Assembly: GCF_023035295.1 (NCBI RefSeq)
Contig: NZ_CP075090.1
Span: 1-28,973, forward strand
Direction of reading: 5' to 3'
DNA: 28,973 nucleotides
Origin: Borrelia coriaceae
GTDB lineage: Bacteria > Spirochaetota > Spirochaetia > Borreliales > Borreliaceae
Shown: piece after piece, positions 24,105-28,973 of the stretch
Position numbering within the stretch: the stretch's first letter is position 1
How the letters are laid out: each line of letters begins with the position of its first letter
The notes under the pieces: model-generated
Seen by the model: the letters and a program-made list of their open reading frames with translations, nothing else
Database searches by the model: none
What the model was told of the DNA's origin: nothing
Translations under genes and position numbers: made by a program

Positions 24105-24833
24105 TTATGTTGTGCATGTCAATTTGGTGCAATATGGATTGATGCTTTCTGGTTTGCGATTTCCAGCACAGTGTAATAGATATTCCATATTAAAATATAC
24201 ATGACTAGCGAGTTTGTGGATTTCTACAAATTTAAGCATGAACTTGCAAAAATTATCGTTTATGTCATTGTATTTAAGAATATTAAAAGCATTAAAATAT
24301 TCTTGTTTTGCTTTTGAATAAATATCTTTAAGTTTGATGAAAATGTGTTTATATTTATTATAACGTTTGATGAATTCTTGTGTTTCAGCATAATTGAACA
24401 TATCTATCATTTCTTTTGTGAAAGTAAACATTGCATCTAATTCTTTTATTTCATGTATGAGATAAGCAGCTTGGTCAGGATTTTTATGTTTGAGAGTTTG
24501 TATAAATTTATAAGATTCTTCAAATAATGATTTGTATTCTTTAGGTACGATATCATCATTCTTATCATGACCAACACATAGACTAATAGAGAAAGCGAAT
24601 TGAAAGCCATGTCTGAGTTCTTTATCAGAGTATGATTTAATATTTTCAATTTCGTCTGTAAAGTATGTCCCAAGATTTTTTAAATTCTTAAAATTAACTT
24701 TCCAGTTTTTGACACGAACTAATTTTCTTTTTTCATATTCATATTTGTCAAATTTTTTTCGTTGTTCTTTTTCTTCTTCAGATATAGCGTATAAATTAAT
24801 AATTATAGTTAGGAATACTAGTATTTTGATCAT
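24105..24833 (-). CDS. Unrecognised secreted helical protein (family B, copy B1)
   Basis: A 242-residue protein of a three-member family in this window (with 24922-25650 and 27488-28237). Residues 1-17 form a short signal peptide (MIKILVFLTIIINLYAI) without a lipobox. The mature protein is helical and strongly charged. Shared blocks are KRKLVRVKNWKVNFKNLKNL, YFTDEIENIKSYSDKEL, NPDQAAYLIHEIKELDAM, KYKHIFIKLKDIYSKAKQEY, NFCKFMLKFVEIHKLASHVY and FNME, plus conserved Cys near the end (HCAGN, CTKLTC) that could form disulfides. I do not recognise the family. A weak AAGG precedes the ATG. It lies 88 bases after gene B2 and upstream of lipoprotein A1. Confidence 0.78.
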   Translation of the reverse strand: MIKILVFLTIIINLYAISEEEKEQRKKFDKYEYEKRKLVRVKNWKVNFKNLKNLGTYFTDEIENIKSYSDKELRHGFQFAFSISLCVGHDKNDDIVPKEYKSLFEESYKFIQTLKHKNPDQAAYLIHEIKELDAMFTFTKEMIDMFNYAETQEFIKRYNKYKHIFIKLKDIYSKAKQEYFNAFNILKYNDINDNFCKFMLKFVEIHKLASHVYFNMEYLLHCAGNRKPESINPYCTKLTCTT

Positions 24834-24921
24834 TACTTTAACCTTATAAAGGTAGGATACTATATTTATGGGGAAATGGCAACGTTTGTATATATTTTGT
24901 GTTGAATAATTATAATGTTTA

Positions 24922-25650
24922 TTATATTGTGGGTGTTAATTTGTTGCAATATGTTTTGTTGTTTGTTCTTGTGTTAGTGTCTGTGCATTTGAATAGGTTT
25001 TCCATGTTAAAGTATACATGACTAGCAAGATTGTGAATTTCTGTGAATTTAGTCATGAACTTGCAAAAATTATTGTTTATATCATTGTGGTCAAGAATAT
25101 TAAAAGTTTCAAAATATTCTTGAGTAGCCTTTGAATAGATATCTTTAAGTTTTATGAAAATATGTTCATATTTATTATGTTTCATGGATTTTTGTCTGTA
25201 GGTAACATACTTAAATATGTCCAAAGTTCTTTTTGTGGAAGTAAGCATTTCATCTAGTTCGTATATTTCATGTATTAAATAAGCAGCTTGATTAGGATTT
25301 TTATGTTTGAGAGTGTTTATGAATGTGTAAGACTTTTCAAATAATGATTTGTATTCTTTAGGTACGATGTCATCTGATGTTGAGGAGTTGAGTCCAAAAG
25401 AGAAAGCGAATTGAAAGTCATGTTTAAGTTCTTTATCAGAATATGATTTAATATTTTCAATTTCATCTGTGAAAAATGGACTAAGACTTTTTAAGTTCTT
25501 AAAATTGGTTTTCCAGTCTTTGACACGTGTTAATTTTCTTTTTTCATAGGCGTATTTATCATATTGTTTTAGTTTTTCTTCTTCCTCTTCATATTCATAT
25601 ATAGCAGCTATATTGATTATAGCAGTTAGGAATAATAGTATTTTTATCAT
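24922..25650 (-). CDS. Unrecognised secreted helical protein (family B, copy B2)
   Basis: A 242-residue paralogue of B1 and B3. The signal peptide is MIKILLFLTAIINIAAI, followed by an acidic run (YEYEEEEEKLKQYDKY). The shared blocks are kept: KRKLTRVKDWKTNFKNLKSL, FFTDEIENIKSYSDKELKHD, NPNQAAYLIHEIYELDEM, KYEHIFIKLKDIYSKATQEY, NFCKFMTKFTEIHNLASHVY. The variable stretches lie after SDKEL and around residue 145, suggesting exposed loops. The upstream 60 bases, including CTATTTATAGTAATAATGCA on the plus strand, are almost the same as those before B3, so promoter and gene were duplicated together. Confidence 0.78.
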   Translation of the reverse strand: MIKILLFLTAIINIAAIYEYEEEEEKLKQYDKYAYEKRKLTRVKDWKTNFKNLKSLSPFFTDEIENIKSYSDKELKHDFQFAFSFGLNSSTSDDIVPKEYKSLFEKSYTFINTLKHKNPNQAAYLIHEIYELDEMLTSTKRTLDIFKYVTYRQKSMKHNKYEHIFIKLKDIYSKATQEYFETFNILDHNDINNNFCKFMTKFTEIHNLASHVYFNMENLFKCTDTNTRTNNKTYCNKLTPTI

Positions 25651-26303
25651 TGTTTTAACCTTAACCTTAAGATTAGGATAATCTATTTATAGTAATAATG
25701 CAAGTGAATAGTATATTAGGGTGGTAAGAAAGATGTTTTAATTTAAATAAATTATTATATTTTATTCGTTTTAAATTTCTATATTATTTAGAATAATTTA
25801 TCAAAATTGAGATTTTTAAATGTAAATTAGTACATATTTTGTATTTAGTTTTTTATTTTCGTTTAGTTATAAGTTAACTTTTTATTTTATTATTCTGTAA
25901 TCAGTTTAACTTATCTTTGATTTTTATATTTTTTTCTATCGGTTTTTAATTGAAAATAGGTAAATTTAACTATAAAAATGTTATCAAATACTTAGTATTA
26001 AAGTCAGATTTAGATGTTTATTATTGTATGTAAATATTATTAAGGTATTTCTTATCACTCGAATAGGTATTTTTTTGTGTTTTTAGTTAATAGTTTGTTT
26101 TTTTATTGATAAGTAATTATTAATCTTTTATATATTTACTCTATTATTATTTTTAATAACTCATCATTGTGAGGTGATATTTATATATACATATTTTAAT
26201 TTCTTAATGGGAGTTAACCCCAAGTTAACTTTTTTATTTTCTTTGCCATTTTTGTAGTCAATTTAATTTATATTCCTTTGTAACTATTATTTTCTTTTAA
26301 ATT
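25651..26303. other. Intergenic region between B2 and lipoprotein A2
   Basis: No gene. The first 120 bases match the region upstream of B3 (28238-28370) and probably contain the B2 promoter. Related strings around AGTTAACTTTTTATTTT occur at about 25872 and 26224. The remainder is AT-rich. Confidence 0.5.
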
Positions 26304-26355
26304 CACCTCTCTTAAATGCTCTTGCTTTATTTGCAAGCTTTGATTATGAGAGGTG
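26304..26355. terminator. Nested inverted repeat after lipoprotein A2
   Basis: CACCTCTC (26304-26311) pairs with GAGAGGTG (26348-26355), and inside it CTTGC (26321-26325) pairs with GCAAG (26333-26337). It sits 15 bases beyond the A2 stop codon, so it is probably its terminator. Confidence 0.6.
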
Positions 26356-26369
26356 TATTTATCTTTTGT

Positions 26370-27378
26370 TTATTTTTGACAATCGCTTAATACTTCAGTT
26401 GTAAAGTTATTAAATATGTCGTCAACATTTAGTATTGTGTCTTTATGATCTTTTAAGAAATAGTCTTTTATGCGACTTCTAAAATTATTTTTACCAGTTT
26501 CATTGCCATTACACTTGTTAAGTTCAGTATGTATATGATCTAATATAGATTTTAGCTTTTCATCATCTATAGATTTTATCGTTCCATTATCGTTGAATAC
26601 AAAAAATTCCTTTAGTATGAACAGTCTAATATTAATATACATGTCCTTCATGTCCTGTAGCAAAAAATACTGTGGCAAAGCATTTATTAAGAAATTAAGA
26701 GCTTGTGTTCGGTTATTATTATTTTTTAGTTGCATTCTTATGAATCTTTCGTACCTCTCTTCTCCTAATAAAAGGTCTACATGACCATATGGGTTAAGTA
26801 ATTCTGTTTTGAGATCTTGAAATGTCTTTTCATTTACGCTGCCTGTGAGAGTTATGTCGTGTAGAACATCTGTAAAAAACATTAGTATATCTTGATCTTG
26901 AATATTTGTATATGTATCAATTACATTGATTTGTAGCTGCGCAAGTTAAGATATTACTTATAAGTTGGTTGATTGTCAAATTCTTTAATTGTGTGGGTTT
27001 TTTGTCTTCTAAGAAATCATAGACTAGAGTAAAAGCATTAGCTAATTCTTTTTGTTTTTGTATGTCTGTTGATCGTATCCAATTTAAAAAGTTTTGACTT
27101 TTTTGTAATGCATTATCTGGTAATTGCTTTAACTCTATCACTTTATTAAATGCATTTATAAGAACGTCAAATTTTTGCTTTTCATCAGCAGTTAAAGTAT
27201 CAGGTCTTTTTTCGTCTTGTTCAGGAGGTTTAGGCTGTAGGTTATCTGCTCCTCCTTTCTTAAGTAATCCATGTGGTGTTGTTATAGTCTTATCAGAGGT
27301 ACCATTAATTTTATCCGAATTGCAACAATACAAGAATAATGTACTACAAAGTACTAATAATTTGATAAATATATTCAT
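26370..27378 (-). pseudogene. Lipoprotein with Mlp-like C-terminal motif, frameshifted (copy A2)
   Basis: A paralogue of A1 in two frames. The first (27378-26917, 153 codons) has a signal peptide ending in a lipobox (LFLYCC, Cys near residue 18) and the N-terminal domain (LTADEKQKFDVLINAFNKVI, DIQKQKELANAFTLVYDFLE), stopping at NQCN. The second frame, readable from VIDTYTNIQDQDILMFFTDV directly beside that stop, continues to KLKSILDHIHTELNKCNGNE and ends at 26370. One base change in length near 26915 would join them into about 335 residues, like the 313 of A1. The shift is not in a homopolymer, so a real mutation is plausible. AGGAG precedes the ATG. Without repair, only a truncated lipoprotein of 153 residues would be made. 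Confidence 0.8.
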
Positions 27379-27487
27379 AATATTCTCCTTATTTAATTTT
27401 TAAATTTAATATAAATTATTATATTTTATTATTTGAGAATTATTCTACATACTTGATAAGTATTATATGTATATTTAATTTTTATGT

Positions 27488-28237
27488 TTATAATATTGTG
27501 GATGTTAATTTGGTGCAATATGGATTGATGGTTTCTGGTATTGATGATCCACTGTCTATGCATTTAAAGCGAAGGTTATCCATGTTGAAATAAACATGAG
27601 TAGCGATCTTATGAGTTTCTACGAATTTAAGCATAAATTTGCAGAAATTATTGTCTGTATAATTTTGCTTGAGTATATTGAGAGTTAAGTTGTAATCATG
27701 TTTTGCCTTTGAATAAATATCTTTAAGTTTTATGAAAATGGGCTTATATTTGTTATAACGTTTTAAGAATTCTTGTATCCTAGGGTAATTGAACATGACT
27801 ATAGTTTCGCTTGTATGACTTAATATCGCTCCCAATTCAGTTATTTCATATATGATATAAGCAGCTTGGTCAAGATTTTTATGTTTGAGAGTATTAATAA
27901 ATGTGTGGTAATGTTTAATTATGTCGTGGTATCGAAATGCTACATTGTTTGATAGTGGGGTACATGTGTTACTGTTTGGCTTGTATTTACATTCTAGAGA
28001 TAATTCTTTATCAGAAAGGCTAAGTACAGATTTAATCTTTTCGATTTGGTGTGTGAAGTATACTCCTAAATTTGTCAAGTTATTAAAATTAGTTTTCCAG
28101 TTTTTTACACGAACTAGTTTTCTTTTTAAGTAGCGGTATTTATCATAATCATAATATTTTGTGTTTTCTTTTTTTATATTTTCACATATAGAGAATGTGT
28201 TAGTTGTAATAGTGATGAGCAGTATTAATTTTAACAT
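27488..28237 (-). CDS. Unrecognised secreted helical protein (family B, copy B3)
   Basis: A 249-residue member of family B with a signal peptide (MLKLILLITITTNTFSI). Shared blocks are KRKLVRVKNWKTNFNNLTNL, YFTHQIEKIKSVLSLSDKEL, NLDQAAYIIYEITELGAIL, KYKPIFIKLKDIYSKAKHDY and NFCKFMLKFVETHKIATHVY. An insertion after SDKEL (CKYKPNSNTCTPL) adds two Cys not in the others. The C-terminus (PYCTKLTSTIL) matches B1 more than B2. It lies 109 bases upstream of lipoprotein A2 and could share its transcript. Confidence 0.78.
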   Translation of the reverse strand: MLKLILLITITTNTFSICENIKKENTKYYDYDKYRYLKRKLVRVKNWKTNFNNLTNLGVYFTHQIEKIKSVLSLSDKELSLECKYKPNSNTCTPLSNNVAFRYHDIIKHYHTFINTLKHKNLDQAAYIIYEITELGAILSHTSETIVMFNYPRIQEFLKRYNKYKPIFIKLKDIYSKAKHDYNLTLNILKQNYTDNNFCKFMLKFVETHKIATHVYFNMDNLRFKCIDSGSSIPETINPYCTKLTSTIL

Positions 28238-28756
28238 TCTTTAACCTTAGTAGAAGGATAGTCTATTTATAGTAACAATGCAAGTGAATAGAGGTAAAAA
28301 ATATTTTTAATTGATTTAAATAAATACAGATATTTTATTTGGTTTAAATTTTAACTATCACTTAGTATATATTTGTATTCGATTGTATACTTTTAGTTAG
28401 TACATTTTTGCATGAATTTTAGTTCAAAAAAATATCAATATGTATACTGTCATGGATCTTGAAAGTAAGTAATAAAATTATGTGAAATATAAATATTTTT
28501 TCTAAAGCATTTTTCAAAATTTATGCTTTAGAAAATTTTTTTGCTTATTATTAATAACTTAAAAATCGATATAAAAAATATTATGAGAGTTTTAAATTAT
28601 TATTTGATTTGCCTGTACGTTATAAAGAATGTTATCTGTTGTAAAGTTAGAGATAGTAAGATTTTTGTTATTGGGTTTTGTACTATTTGATATTAAGACG
28701 TAATTTTGTTGGGCTTTATTGTGAATTAGTCCGTAGTGGATTTGAATATAAAAAAA
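28238..28756. other. Subtelomeric non-coding region
   Basis: The first part is the B3 leader, matching that of B2 (CTATTTATAGTAACAATGCA). Near 28503-28540, CTAAAGCATTTTTCAAAATT and ATGCTTTAGAAAATTT form an inverted repeat (CTAAAGCAT with ATGCTTTAG). A weak open frame at 28592-28816 overlaps the repeat array and looks like chance. Confidence 0.5.
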
Positions 28757-28936
28757 TGTCAACTTTGGTATATTTTCGGGACAACTATTGTATAGTTTTG
28801 TGGCAACTTTGCTCATTTTAGGTGCAACTCATAAAAATAAAAAATCTTAAGAGACAACTTTGTGCATTTTCATGGCAACTATGTATAGAATTGAGGTAGC
28901 TATGTTTTTTATTTGAGGAAACTTTGTTCATTATTA
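28757..28936. repeat. Degenerate ~22-bp subtelomeric tandem repeats
   Basis: About eight units share a pattern near GGCAACTTTGTTCATTTT: GTCAACTTTGGTATATTTTC, GACAACTATTGTATAGTTTT, GGCAACTTTGCTCATTTTAG, GTGCAACTCATAAAAATAAA, GACAACTTTGTGCATTTTCA, GGCAACTATGTATAGAATTG, GGTAGCTATGTTTTTTATTT and GGAAACTTTGTTCATTATT. Spacing is 20-29 bases. They stop about 15 bases before the telomere box. Confidence 0.7.
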
Positions 28937-28951
28937 TTAGCCAAATACTTA

Positions 28952-28973
28952 TGTACTAATAACAAATTATATA
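28952..28973. repeat. Right telomere-like terminal inverted repeat
   Basis: TGTACTAATAACAA (28952-28965) is the exact complement of bases 9-22 at the left end, again 8 bases from the terminus. Read inward from the right end it begins TATATAATTTGTTATTAGTA, very like known Borrelia telomere ends (TATAAT, then TTATTAGTA). Confidence 0.85.

Noticed and set aside
28592..28816. A 74-codon minus-strand gene near the right telomere
   Set aside because: It overlaps the degenerate repeat array, has no ribosome binding site or family features, and looks like chance.
1..28973. tRNA, rRNA, insertion sequences or transposase genes
   Set aside because: Nothing in any frame resembles a transposase, and no structural RNA gene could be recognised.

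Overview
The window reads as a complete or nearly complete small linear plasmid (about 29 kb) of a Borrelia, most likely of the relapsing-fever group. The evidence is very low GC content, several Borrelia-only protein families (Bdr, Mlp, P13, the PF57/orfA and PF50/DUF226 plasmid maintenance proteins), plasmid-borne BMP-family lipoproteins, many decaying gene copies, and matching telomere-like sequences at both ends. The 14-base string TTGTTATTAGTACA lies exactly 8 bases in from the left end and, inverted, exactly 8 bases in from the right end. This is the layout expected of hairpin telomeres. The species cannot be named from the sequence alone.

Left arm (about 1-13.4 kb). Nearly every gene is on the minus strand, and the plus strand is C-rich relative to G. 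The arm holds a Bdr gene, three BMP-type lipoprotein genes, one intact P13-family gene, and one intact small secreted protein with two broken relatives nearby. The order bmp - P13 - secreted protein (in the direction of transcription) occurs twice, once mostly decayed, so a cassette duplication is likely. Further in are a TM2-domain gene (plus strand), a DUF226 protein, a four-helix membrane protein with a winged-helix-like tail, and an Mlp lipoprotein. Between the last two lies an unusual non-coding block: five copies of a 95-bp tandem repeat followed directly by four consecutive hairpins.

Centre (about 13.8-19.3 kb, plus strand). A repetitive coiled-coil protein gene is followed by a tandem duplication of the replication/maintenance module. 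The first PF57 copy is a pseudogene. The second is intact and is followed by a PF50 gene whose 5' end carries a one-base frameshift. The strand composition switches from C-rich to G-rich here, marking the probable replication origin. No ParA (PF32) or PF49 gene is present.

Right arm (about 19.3-29 kb). The plus strand is G-rich. The arm holds a second Bdr gene, then a graveyard of decayed copies of left-arm genes (PF50, P13, the membrane protein, the secreted protein, Bdr). After that comes a set of duplicated minus-strand genes: two large lipoproteins with Mlp-like C-terminal motifs (one frameshifted) alternating with three members of an unrecognised family of about 242-249 residues. A short array of degenerate ~22-bp repeats precedes the right telomere.

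Taken together, the plasmid carries a single active PF57-type maintenance locus and a load of surface or periplasmic proteins probably involved in nutrient binding and host interaction. Duplication, gene conversion and decay appear to be active throughout.
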